DNA of 33,206 nt, from positions 1 to 33,206 of the forward strand of contig CAMHEA010000005.1 in the NCBI GenBank assembly GCA_946184025.1, given 5' to 3'. Positions within the stretch are counted from its first letter, which is position 1; each line of letters opens with the position of its first letter. Shown here in pieces: positions 17,440 through 26,731 of the stretch. A program made the translations under genes and the position numbers. Source of the DNA: an uncultured Prevotella sp. (GTDB lineage: Bacteria > Bacteroidota > Bacteroidia > Bacteroidales > Bacteroidaceae). The notes under the pieces are model-generated. The model was not told where the DNA came from. It worked only from the letters and a program-made list of their open reading frames with translations, and did not search any database.

Positions 17440-18237
17440 ATGACTATCGGTGTCATCATATCCACCTACAACAACCCCCGCTGGCTGGAAAAGACCCTGT
17501 GGGGATACCTCTTCCAGACCCGTCAGGCCGACGAAATCATCATTGCCGACGACGGATCCACTCAGGAGACGGCTGCCCTCATAGCCGCCTATGCCACCCG
17601 CTTGCCCCTGCGGCATGTCTGGCAGGAAGACAAGGGCTTCCGAAAGACACGCATTCTCAACAAGGCACTCCTCGAAGCCACTGCCGACTACCTTGTCTTC
17701 ACCGACCAGGACTGCGTGCCCCGACCCGATTTCCTGGCCGTCCATGAGCGATACGCCCTGCCGCGGCGTTTCCTCAGCGGTGGTTATTTCAAACTGCCCA
17801 TGGACATCAGCACCCAACTCACCTTGGACGACATCCGCAGTGGCCGGGCATTCCGCCTGTCGTGGCTTCGCGAGAACGGACTGAGGACTACCTTCAAGTG
17901 CACGAAACTCATACAAAACCCCACCTTCTCCAGCCTGATGAATGCAATAACGCCTACCAAGGCCACTTGGAACGGCATGAATGCGAGCACCTGGCGCACC
18001 CTGCTGTTGGATGCCAAGGGCTTCGACGAGCGTATGCAGTATGGCGGTGAGGACCGCGAGTTGGGCGAACGCCTTGTCAATGCAGGCATTACGGGGCGGC
18101 AGATACGTTATTCGGCCGTCACCCTCCATCTCGACCACGCCCGACCCTATGTCAACCAAGCTGCCTGGGACACGAATCATGCCATCCGGCGAGCCACCAA
18201 GGCCGCCCACCTGACACAGACAACACACGGAATATGA
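17440..18237 (+). CDS. Glycosyltransferase family 2
   Basis: MTIGVIISTYNNPRWLEKTL...IIIADDGSTQET...VFTDQDCVPRPDF...YGGEDRELGERL. ATG 17440 is preferred over the longer ORF start at 17290, which would overlap the acyltransferase. Confidence 0.88.
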   Translation: MTIGVIISTYNNPRWLEKTLWGYLFQTRQADEIIIADDGSTQETAALIAAYATRLPLRHVWQEDKGFRKTRILNKALLEATADYLVFTDQDCVPRPDFLAVHERYALPRRFLSGGYFKLPMDISTQLTLDDIRSGRAFRLSWLRENGLRTTFKCTKLIQNPTFSSLMNAITPTKATWNGMNASTWRTLLLDAKGFDERMQYGGEDRELGERLVNAGITGRQIRYSAVTLHLDHARPYVNQAAWDTNHAIRRATKAAHLTQTTHGI

Positions 18238-19022
18238 TGAAGACAAGCCTTGTTATCACCACCTACAACAACCCCGACGCACTCCACCTGGTGCTCCTGA
18301 GCCTCCAGAGGCAGACCCTGCTGCCTGCCGAAGTGGTTGTCGCCGACGACGGTTCCACCGACGAAACCCGACAGCTTCTCCAACAGTGGCGCAGCCTCCT
18401 GCCGTGCCCCATTGTCCATGTGTGGCAGGAAGACCGCGGCTACCGGCGTTCGCGCATTCTCAACAAAGCCTTCGCCAAGGCCACCGGCGACTACCTCATC
18501 AATATCGACGGCGACATCATCATGGAGAAACATTTCATTGCCGACCACGTCCGATACGCCCGCAAGGGATATTTCGGCTGCGGCGGACGTGTCAGGCTGG
18601 GGCCCACGGTCACCAAGCAGATCTATGTGGCCAGGGACTATCGCCTGCATTTCTTCACGTCAGACCTCACCGACCGCTTCAACCTGTTGCGGATGCCCTT
18701 GCTCACGCCCCTTTTCTTCAACCGGCAGCACCTCCGCGGCTGCAACATCGCCTTTTGGCGCGACGACCTGATTGCCGTCAACGGCTATGACGAACAGTTC
18801 GAAGGCTGGGGACTGGAGGATTACGACATCGCCAACCGGCTGAAACTCATAGGCCGGCGCATCCGCCACATCAAGTTCTCCGCCATCGAATACCACCTCT
18901 ACCATCCCGAACGCAGCAACGACGGACAGAGCAACGCCCGCAACGAAGCCGCCCTCCGGCAGAATATGCAGGAGCAACGCCACCGCGCCAAGGAAGGAAT
19001 GGACAAATACCTGAACGTATGA
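18234..19022 (+). CDS. Glycosyltransferase family 2, paralogous to the preceding gene
   Basis: MMKTSLVITTYNNPDALHLVL...VVVADDGSTDETRQ...INIDGDIIMEKHF...FEGWGLEDYDIANRL; ATGATGA overlap. Confidence 0.9.
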   Translation: MMKTSLVITTYNNPDALHLVLLSLQRQTLLPAEVVVADDGSTDETRQLLQQWRSLLPCPIVHVWQEDRGYRRSRILNKAFAKATGDYLINIDGDIIMEKHFIADHVRYARKGYFGCGGRVRLGPTVTKQIYVARDYRLHFFTSDLTDRFNLLRMPLLTPLFFNRQHLRGCNIAFWRDDLIAVNGYDEQFEGWGLEDYDIANRLKLIGRRIRHIKFSAIEYHLYHPERSNDGQSNARNEAALRQNMQEQRHRAKEGMDKYLNV

Positions 19023-19079
19023 GTACCGGATTTCTGCTGTTTCCAGAATCTTGTTTCCTGTTCTCAAAGAAGAAGACAA

Positions 19080-20093
19080 ATGTCCACGAAAGCAAGAAAA
19101 ATATATTATAACCTCCATAGCGGCAAAAACTCCAAATTAGCCTATTTTGCCCGTTGCTACCTGCGTCGTTGCATGCCCTCGCGCCTCCTGCAAAGCCGCA
19201 GGCAAAGCCTTCTTGACGAAGTGCAGCAACGCGCCGACAAGGACTACATTCTGCAACGCGTGGACTATTACTGCCGTCTGAACGAAGCCGGAGAACTGTC
19301 AGCCGAAGATCAGGTCGACTTCCTGCGCCAGTCCATGCCTGTCGGAAAGCAGCCGGTCTTGCACCCCAAGGTCTACTATTTTGACTCCATGCAGTATGCC
19401 CGGTGGTTCCCTCCGACGTCACGGTGGATTCTTCTACCCGGCGACATCACCCATGTGCCCCAGCTACCCTCCATCGTCAAGAGCCGCCCGTTGGGCGGTG
19501 ACAACCACCGTTCCGTATTACTCAATCTCGACAAAGTCCGACACTTCACCTTTGTGAACGACCGAAAGCCCTTTACGGAAAAGAAAGACCAAGCCATCTT
19601 CCGCGGACTCATCGCACAGGTGAGGGACGGCGGGCTGAAGACCAACCGCTATGACTTCATGGAAAAGTTCTTCGGCCATCCCATGGTGGATGCAGGTGTC
19701 ATCGACAAGCGGTTTCCCGAGTGGCTCACGGAGAAAATCACCATAGCCGAACACCTGGACTACAAGTTTGTCATGGCCCTCGAGGGCAACGACGTGGCCT
19801 CCAACCTCAAGTGGATCATGTCGTCCAACTCTGTTGCCGTCATGCCGCCGCCCACCTGCGAAACCTGGTTCATGGAGGGAACCCTCATTCCCGACTACCA
19901 CTACATAGCCATCAAGCCCGACTACTCCGACCTGGAGTCGCGCCTGCAATACTTCATCGACCATCCCGACGAGGCACAAGCCATCATTGACCATGCCCAC
20001 GACTATGTTGCACAGTTCCGCAACGCACGGCGAGAACTCCTCATTTCCCTGCTTGTACTCGACAGATACTTCCGCGCTACGGCCTCCCAATAG
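19080..20093 (+). CDS. GT90/CAP10-like glycosyltransferase (LpsA-type)
   Basis: KKDQAIFRGLIAQ...TNRYDFMEKF...ITIAEHLDYKFVMALEGNDVASNLKWIMSSNSVAVMPPPTCETWFMEGTLIPDYHYIAI, characteristic of CAP10-like sugar transferases. Confidence 0.85.
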   Translation: MSTKARKIYYNLHSGKNSKLAYFARCYLRRCMPSRLLQSRRQSLLDEVQQRADKDYILQRVDYYCRLNEAGELSAEDQVDFLRQSMPVGKQPVLHPKVYYFDSMQYARWFPPTSRWILLPGDITHVPQLPSIVKSRPLGGDNHRSVLLNLDKVRHFTFVNDRKPFTEKKDQAIFRGLIAQVRDGGLKTNRYDFMEKFFGHPMVDAGVIDKRFPEWLTEKITIAEHLDYKFVMALEGNDVASNLKWIMSSNSVAVMPPPTCETWFMEGTLIPDYHYIAIKPDYSDLESRLQYFIDHPDEAQAIIDHAHDYVAQFRNARRELLISLLVLDRYFRATASQ

Positions 20094-20140
20094 CCCCGAC
20101 GGCAGTTCTCCAAAGGTCTGTTTCCGTTCCTTTTTCTTCT

Positions 20141-20221
20141 AATATAGGCTTTATTACTTGGCAATATAGCCCATATTGCTCGGTAATATAGCCTATTTTG
20201 CTCTGTAATAAAGGGTATATT
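20141..20221 (+). repeat. Array 2 of the 22-bp phased palindrome family (4 units)
   Basis: AATATAGGCTTTATT 20141-20155; AATATAGCCCATATT 20163-20177; AATATAGCCTATTTT 20185-20199; AATAAAGGGTATATT 20207-20221. Exact 22-bp spacing. Confidence 0.9.
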
Positions 20222-20375
20222 ACTAACCTGGTCGGGCCGAAAGGGATGGAGAAACGGGCAGAAATGGCCTTTTCTTTTGCCCCTTTCACCATTTCAGACA
20301 AGACATTCCATCCACATCAAAAACCGTTTTTGCCTATATTCAAGAAACTTCCGAAACCTCTTTAAACAGGAGATT

Positions 20376-20399
20376 GTGAGGTGAAAAGTGAGGTGAAAA
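20376..20399 (+). repeat. Perfect 12-bp tandem direct repeat GTGAGGTGAAAA x2 upstream of the PUL
   Basis: 20376-20387 and 20388-20399 are identical; about 50-70 bp upstream of a TATCTTTG element. Confidence 0.8.
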
Positions 20400-20446
20400 G
20401 TCTTTATGAAATCCTTTGCAAGGAAGGAGCCGATGTGGAAAAACCA

Positions 20447-20454
20447 TATCTTTG
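20447..20454 (+). promoter_or_regulatory. Candidate -7 element (TATCTTTG) for the susC operon
   Basis: 'accatatctttgcaac' matches TAnnTTTG; implies a 5' UTR of about 160 nt. No clear -33 TTTG, consistent with an activator-dependent promoter. Confidence 0.5.
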
Positions 20455-20620
20455 CAACAGATAAGTTCGGAAAGGGCACCCCATCATGCTCAGCGGAACC
20501 GACATCCATTGCTCAAAGAGACCTGCTTTTGACATCATGGCAACCGAAAAGGGCTGAACCTGTTCCATCCATGTGCAATAATACCTATTTATAAAAATAA
20601 CATCTATCAATAAACTAACT

Positions 20621-23602
20621 ATGGGAATAAGAAACAATGAATCTGCAACGAGGAAGGTTTGGATGCTTTCTTTGTTCGCTTTGCTTCTCTCGGCATCGGC
20701 CTTCGCCCAGAAGGTGACGATACGCGGAGAAGTTGTTGACTCTCAGGACGAGCCGGTCATCGGTGCCACGGTCATCGAGAACGGCACGCAGAACGGTGCC
20801 GTGACCGACTTGGACGGACGGTTCAAGCTGGACGTGAATGCCGGTGCAACGCTCCGCTTCTCTTATGTAGGCTTCAAGACGGCCACGTCGAAGGCTGCCA
20901 ACGGCATGCGCGTGGTGCTTGAGGAAGAGGCTAACGTGCTCACCGAGGTGGTAGCCATCGGTTACGGCTCGGTCAGAAAAAAGGACGTGACGACGGCGGT
21001 ATCGACCGTTTCGACGAAGGACTTGGACACGCGCCCCATCGTTTCGGCTGTCCAGGGCATGCAGGGTAAGGCGGCGGGTCTGCAAATCTCACAGGCCAAC
21101 GGTCAGCCGGGTGCTGCTCCGACCATCCGCGTGCGCGGTACCACGTCACTGAATGCATCCAACGATCCATTGTATGTTGTCGACGGTGTGCCTTGCACCG
21201 ACATCGACTTCCTTTCTCCGGCCGACATCAACGACATCCAGGTGCTGAAAGATGCCTCTTCGGCTGCCATCTATGGTTCGCGTGCTGCCAACGGTGTGAT
21301 CATCATCAACACCAAGCAGGGTAAGGACGGTGTCTCTAAGATCACCTTGAATGCCCACTACAGCTTCAACTCCGTACGCGACAACCGCAAGGTGCTCAAT
21401 TCGTGGGAGTATAAGGAACTGATGGACGAGATTGGCATGGTGAAGATACCAGCCGGACTGCCCGACCAGACCGACTGGAAGGACGAGGTTTACCGCACCG
21501 GCTCCGTTCAGGACTATCAGCTGTCGCTCACCAATGGCAACGACAAGCTGCGCTACTTCCTCTCCGGTGGCTACACGGGTGAGAAAGGTGTGCTGAAGAT
21601 GTCTGACTACAAGCGTTACAACTTCCGCATTTCTGTTGAGAACGACATCAAGAGCTGGCTGAAGCTGAACGCCAACGTGTCGTATGCCGACTATACCAAC
21701 AGGGGTACAAACATTACCAGTGGTCAGGGCGCCAACCGTGGCGGTGTGATTGCTGCCATCGTGAACACCCCGACTTACGCACCCGTTTGGAACCCCGAGT
21801 TCCCCACCCAGTACTACAATAACTTCTATGGTGTGAACATCACGTCGCCGGCTGAGAACCTCGCCCGCACAAAGGACAACAAGACACAGTACAACCACTT
21901 ACTTGCTACGGGTAAGGCTACCATCAAGTTCCTGCCAGAGCTGACGCTGACCTCCTCGCTGACGTTTGACCGCTCTACGGGCCATACCTTCGACTTCCTT
22001 GACCCGAACGAAACCCAGTATGGCCGCGACACCCATGGTACGGGCTATGAAAATCGCTCTGCTGGTACGGTATGGGTATGGGACAACGTGCTGAACTACA
22101 GGAAAAACCTTGGCAAACACACCCTCGATGCCATGGTTGGTTCTTCCTGGACGAAGAGCTCCTGGAGCCAGAACTACATCAACGCCAGCCACTATGCCAA
22201 CGCCGACATCAAGACACTGAACGCTGCCAATAAGATTTCCTGGAACGGCACTGGCTCCAATGCTTCAGAATGGTGTATCAACTCTTACTTTGCTCGTCTG
22301 CAATACAACTATAACGACACCTACCTTTTTACTGCCAATATGCGTGCCGACGGTTCGTCGAAGCTCGCTCCCGGCCATCGTTGGGGATATTTCCCCTCAT
22401 TCTCGGCTGCATGGCGTGTATCTCAGGAGAAGTTTCTGAAGGACGTTGAGTGGATCTACGACTTGAAACTGCGTGGCGGCTGGGGACAGACTGGTAACCA
22501 AAGTGGGTTGGGCGACTATAGCTATTTAGCTACCTATGAAATTGTTCGCTTACAGTGGTTTGGTGACGGTGCAGATGAAAATGCTGTACCAACACGAGGA
22601 CAAAGTACCGTTTCAAACCCTGGACTCACTTGGGAAACAACCACTTCTACCGACATCGGTATCGACTTCTCTGTATTGGATGGCCGTCTGACTTTAAATG
22701 CCGACTACTACTACAAGAAAACGACCGACATGCTGATGTACGCTAGACTGCCTGCAGGTAGTGCCGCAGCTATCTCGCTAATGCGTAATGGCGGTACGAT
22801 GGTCAACAAAGGATGGGAGTTCACCATTTCTTCGAAGAACCTCACCGGACAGTTCACCTGGGACACCGACTTTAATATCTCGTTCAACAAGAATGAACTC
22901 AAGTCGCTCTCACTTACACAGGTCTATTACAATGCAAAAACTACCGATTATGTTAACGACTATGTGGTTCGAAGTGTACCAGGCATGCCCATCGGCTCTT
23001 TCTGGGGATACATTGCTGACGGCGTAGATCCCGAGACCGGCGACATGATTTATCGCGATGTGAATGGCGACGGTGTGGTATCGGCCTCCGACCGTACCTA
23101 TATCGGTGACCCCAACCCCGACTTCACTTTCGGTCTGACCAATACGTTCTCTTGGAAAGGCCTGAACCTGAGCATTCTGCTACAGGGTTCCGTTGGCAAC
23201 GACGTGTACAACGTATCGCGCATGGAAACAGAAGGCATGTATGACGGCAAGAACCAGAGCACGAAGGTGCTGGAGCGCTGGCGCGTTCCCGGTCAGGTCA
23301 CCGACGTGCCGCGTGCAGGCTATGACCTCCGCAACTCAAGCTACTTCATTGAGGACGGCAGCTACCTGCGTGTAAAGGACATTTCACTCTCTTACGACAT
23401 TCCGCGCAACCTCATCCAGAAGTACGGTCTCTCTCGCCTGCAGCCCTACGTTTCGGCAACGAACCTGATTACGTTCACAAAGTACACGGGCATGGATCCG
23501 GAAGTAAACCAGTATGGCAACAGCGGACAGGTACAGGGTCTCGACTGGGGCTCCTACCCGCTCAACCGCTCGTTCGTGATGGGTCTGAAGGTTGAATTCT
23601 AA
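20621..23602 (+). CDS. susC: SusC-like TonB-dependent outer-membrane transporter
   Basis: Carboxypeptidase-regulatory-like N-domain VTIRGEVVDSQDEPVIGATVIENGTQNGAVTDLDGRF; plug motifs VRGTTSLNASNDPLYVVDGVP, IQVLKDASSAAIYGSRAANGVIIINTKQGK; C-terminal barrel. Confidence 0.96.
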   Translation: MGIRNNESATRKVWMLSLFALLLSASAFAQKVTIRGEVVDSQDEPVIGATVIENGTQNGAVTDLDGRFKLDVNAGATLRFSYVGFKTATSKAANGMRVVLEEEANVLTEVVAIGYGSVRKKDVTTAVSTVSTKDLDTRPIVSAVQGMQGKAAGLQISQANGQPGAAPTIRVRGTTSLNASNDPLYVVDGVPCTDIDFLSPADINDIQVLKDASSAAIYGSRAANGVIIINTKQGKDGVSKITLNAHYSFNSVRDNRKVLNSWEYKELMDEIGMVKIPAGLPDQTDWKDEVYRTGSVQDYQLSLTNGNDKLRYFLSGGYTGEKGVLKMSDYKRYNFRISVENDIKSWLKLNANVSYADYTNRGTNITSGQGANRGGVIAAIVNTPTYAPVWNPEFPTQYYNNFYGVNITSPAENLARTKDNKTQYNHLLATGKATIKFLPELTLTSSLTFDRSTGHTFDFLDPNETQYGRDTHGTGYENRSAGTVWVWDNVLNYRKNLGKHTLDAMVGSSWTKSSWSQNYINASHYANADIKTLNAANKISWNGTGSNASEWCINSYFARLQYNYNDTYLFTANMRADGSSKLAPGHRWGYFPSFSAAWRVSQEKFLKDVEWIYDLKLRGGWGQTGNQSGLGDYSYLATYEIVRLQWFGDGADENAVPTRGQSTVSNPGLTWETTTSTDIGIDFSVLDGRLTLNADYYYKKTTDMLMYARLPAGSAAAISLMRNGGTMVNKGWEFTISSKNLTGQFTWDTDFNISFNKNELKSLSLTQVYYNAKTTDYVNDYVVRSVPGMPIGSFWGYIADGVDPETGDMIYRDVNGDGVVSASDRTYIGDPNPDFTFGLTNTFSWKGLNLSILLQGSVGNDVYNVSRMETEGMYDGKNQSTKVLERWRVPGQVTDVPRAGYDLRNSSYFIEDGSYLRVKDISLSYDIPRNLIQKYGLSRLQPYVSATNLITFTKYTGMDPEVNQYGNSGQVQGLDWGSYPLNRSFVMGLKVEF

Positions 23603-23644
23603 TCCGACTTCTACACATTATTATAATATATAGAAAGGAAAATA

Positions 23645-25180
23645 ATGATGAAAGCAATATATAAGACTATGATCATCGGGCTGACCACGGCATCGCTCAC
23701 CGCTTGCTCGCTGGATTACGAGCCCATCTCCGCTCGTACAGAACTCACAGAAGAAGTTAATAAAACAGAACGTGAAGATGAATTAGAAGCGTCAACTCTT
23801 AAAGACAGACAAGCTGCGCTTGATCAGTTAGCTTTGTTGTACGAGCAGTTCCGCAATCGACAGGAACATTGGCACCTTGACTATCTGCTCGTGGGCGAGT
23901 CACACTCCGACAATGCCTACGCTGGAACGACCGGTGCAGAGGTGGAACCTTACGAGACCAACTCCATTGATGCCAGCAACTCCGTGTTGAGCCGCGACTG
24001 GAACCGTTATCTCGAAGACATTGCAAAAGCCAACGTGCTCATCAATGGTGTGGATGACCTGCTGGCAAAAGGACAACTGCAAGACGCCGAGGCACGTCAA
24101 CTGAAGGCACAAGGCGAGCTCTTCCGCGCCATGATTATGTTCAACATGGCTCGGTTGTGGGGATCGTTCCCAGTGATTACCACTATTGCCAAGACGATTA
24201 CCGCAGAGAACATCGAGGAGGTCTATCCCACCTACTATCCGCCGCGCAGCACCACGGAAGAATGCTATCAGCAGATTATTTCCGACTTGCTCGATGCAGA
24301 AAAGTACGCCCCTGACTTCAATAGTGCCGACCGTACGCTGATGACGAAGACGGTGGCACAGGCCATGTTGGCCAAAGTCTATGCCGAGCGTCCGGTGCAG
24401 GACTATCAGAAAGTGGTGGAATATGCACAGAAGGTGCGCAACACCGCCGGCGTGGAGCTCGAACCGGAGTTCTCTACGCTCTGGGGATGGGACGAAGAGA
24501 AGAAAGACTGCGTCAAGCGCAATACTTCTGAAGGCATTCTGGAAGTACACTGGAGCGCAGGAGCCGGAAACTGGGAGTCATGGATGTACGGACGCTGTCT
24601 GGAAGACTATGACTACTACTTCACCTGGGCTAAGTGGATTACTCCCTCACGCGACCTGATCAGTGATTTCCAACGGGAAGGCGACGAGGTGCGCTTCAAC
24701 GAGACTGTAGTCTACTACGCCTGCACCTGGAGCAACTACTATCCGGCATCGAACTATCCGTTCATGTATAAGTATCGTTCGGGTTACAACAACCAGTATA
24801 AGCTCCGTCTGGCCGACATCATCCTGCTGGAGGCTGAGGCGCAAGCCTACTTGGGCAACCTTTCGCAAAGTGCTACGCTCGTCAACCAGATTCGTCAGCG
24901 TGCCAAGCTGCCTAACCTGACTGCCGACAAGACCAGCAGCCAGGACAAGATGAAGGAAGCTGTGCTCCACGAGCGTCGTCTGGAACTCGCCATGGAAGGC
25001 GAACGCTGGTATGACCTGTGTCGCAACGGCGTGGTAGAGGAATATCTCAATGCCGCCTATGCGAAGGATGCAGGCCGTCTGCCGCAGAAGAAGCTCTTCA
25101 ATGAGAACTCCTACCTGCTGCCTATCCCTCAGACTGCCCTCGACGAGAACGTCAACCTCGAGCAGAATCCGGGTTACTAA
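23645..25180 (+). CDS. susD: SusD-like nutrient-binding outer-membrane lipoprotein (RagB/SusD family)
   Basis: Lipobox TASLTACSLD; KAQGELFRAMIMFNMARLWGSFPVIT; LRLADIILLEAEAQAYLG; VLHERRLELAMEGERWYDLCRNG. Confidence 0.95.
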   Translation: MMKAIYKTMIIGLTTASLTACSLDYEPISARTELTEEVNKTEREDELEASTLKDRQAALDQLALLYEQFRNRQEHWHLDYLLVGESHSDNAYAGTTGAEVEPYETNSIDASNSVLSRDWNRYLEDIAKANVLINGVDDLLAKGQLQDAEARQLKAQGELFRAMIMFNMARLWGSFPVITTIAKTITAENIEEVYPTYYPPRSTTEECYQQIISDLLDAEKYAPDFNSADRTLMTKTVAQAMLAKVYAERPVQDYQKVVEYAQKVRNTAGVELEPEFSTLWGWDEEKKDCVKRNTSEGILEVHWSAGAGNWESWMYGRCLEDYDYYFTWAKWITPSRDLISDFQREGDEVRFNETVVYYACTWSNYYPASNYPFMYKYRSGYNNQYKLRLADIILLEAEAQAYLGNLSQSATLVNQIRQRAKLPNLTADKTSSQDKMKEAVLHERRLELAMEGERWYDLCRNGVVEEYLNAAYAKDAGRLPQKKLFNENSYLLPIPQTALDENVNLEQNPGY

Positions 25181-25212
25181 TCAACGAATCAACTTTTTAA
25201 TAACATAAAACA

Positions 25213-26730
25213 ATGAAAAAGAATAATATGATGATACTATCAATGGCCAGCGCACTGCTGTTTTCCATGGCAGCATGTGGCAGTATCGACTCTATCGACG
25301 ATACTCCGAATCCCAATGACAATGGCGGAGTCGTGCCCACGGGAGACGTGGCTACCATCTATACCACCACCGCCAACGGCTTCTATCAGATGGAGAAAAG
25401 CGTGAGTGAAGTAACAACAGGTACCAATATGGCACCGACGACCATCCAGGTTGATCCCTCGGAAACCTTCCAGGGCATCGACGGCTTCGGATTTGCCATC
25501 ACTTATTCTACCTGCTACAATCTCTTGCAGATGTCGCAGGATGCACGCACGGCATTCCTGAAGCAGACTTATTCTGAAACGGAAGGCTATGGTGTGAGCT
25601 ACGCACGCATCTCGATCGGCTGTAACGACTTTTCGAGTACCGAGTATACGCTTTGCGACACGAAGGGATTGGAGAATTTCCGCCTCTACAAGGATGAAAC
25701 GGACTACGTCATTCCCATCCTGAAGGAAATTCTGGCCATTAACCCGCATGTAAAGATCATTGCTGCCCCTTGGACGTGCCCGAAATGGATGAAGGTGAAC
25801 AACCTGACGAGTCTGGGTGCCCATGATTCATGGACCGACGGACATTTGAATCCCGCCTATCGTGCCGATTACGCCCAGTATTTCGTGAAGTTCGTGCAGA
25901 CCATGAAGCAACAGGGCATCGACATCTACGCCGTAAGCCCGCAGAACGAACCTCTCAACCACGCCAACTGTGCCTCTCTCTACATGCCTTGGCAGGAAGA
26001 AGCGGAGTTCGTTAAGGAACTGGCAGCTGCGTTTAAGCAGAATAGCTTGAAGACAAAGATTTATCTCTTCGACCATAACTACAACTATGATGGACTGGCT
26101 GACCAGCAGGACTATCCCGTGAAGATCTACAACGCATTGGGTAACTCCTATGAAGGCTCCGAACTCGTTGTAGGTGCGGCCTACCATGACTATGGCGGCA
26201 GCAACGAAGAACTCACCGACATCTACAATCAGGCTCCCGACAAGGAACTGATCTTCTCCGAGAGTTCCATCGGAACCTGGAACAACGGCCGAGACCTCAC
26301 CCAGCGTCTGCTGGCTGACATGCGCAACGTCACCCTTGGAACCGTAAACAAGCAGTGCAAGGCCGTACTCGTTTGGAATCTGATGCTCGACGAGAACATG
26401 GGACCGAACCTTGACGGTGGCTGTCAGACTTGCTATGGTGCCGTGGACATCTACGACAACTACACAACACTGAAGCGCAACTCTCATTACTACATCATCA
26501 GCCACATGTCGTCCGTCGTACGCCCCGATGCCGTACGCATTGGCACCGACCAGCGCAGCATCAGCGGCAGCGGTCTCGTCTACTCCGCCTTCCAGAATCC
26601 TGACGGTTCCAAGGCTCTTGTGGCCATGAACAGCGGCGATGAGGACATCACGGCCACCGTCAGCGACGGTACCCGTTTCTTCAAGGCGATCATTCCGGCA
26701 CAGGGTGTTGTATCATGCAGTTGGAAATAA
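25213..26730 (+). CDS. Glycoside hydrolase family 30 (candidate endo-beta-1,6-glucanase), lipoprotein
   Basis: SMAACGS lipobox; FQGIDGFGFAITYST; IIAAPWTCPKWMKVN; acid/base region AVSPQNEPLNH; nucleophile region LIFSESSIGTW; C-terminal beta domain. Confidence 0.9.
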   Translation: MKKNNMMILSMASALLFSMAACGSIDSIDDTPNPNDNGGVVPTGDVATIYTTTANGFYQMEKSVSEVTTGTNMAPTTIQVDPSETFQGIDGFGFAITYSTCYNLLQMSQDARTAFLKQTYSETEGYGVSYARISIGCNDFSSTEYTLCDTKGLENFRLYKDETDYVIPILKEILAINPHVKIIAAPWTCPKWMKVNNLTSLGAHDSWTDGHLNPAYRADYAQYFVKFVQTMKQQGIDIYAVSPQNEPLNHANCASLYMPWQEEAEFVKELAAAFKQNSLKTKIYLFDHNYNYDGLADQQDYPVKIYNALGNSYEGSELVVGAAYHDYGGSNEELTDIYNQAPDKELIFSESSIGTWNNGRDLTQRLLADMRNVTLGTVNKQCKAVLVWNLMLDENMGPNLDGGCQTCYGAVDIYDNYTTLKRNSHYYIISHMSSVVRPDAVRIGTDQRSISGSGLVYSAFQNPDGSKALVAMNSGDEDITATVSDGTRFFKAIIPAQGVVSCSWK

Positions 26731-26731
26731 C

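Noticed and set aside
20141-20221. Simple intrinsic terminator interpretation
   Set aside because: AT-rich palindromes with 3-nt centres and no following T tract; four phased copies are not needed for termination. A termination role is not excluded but does not explain the phasing.
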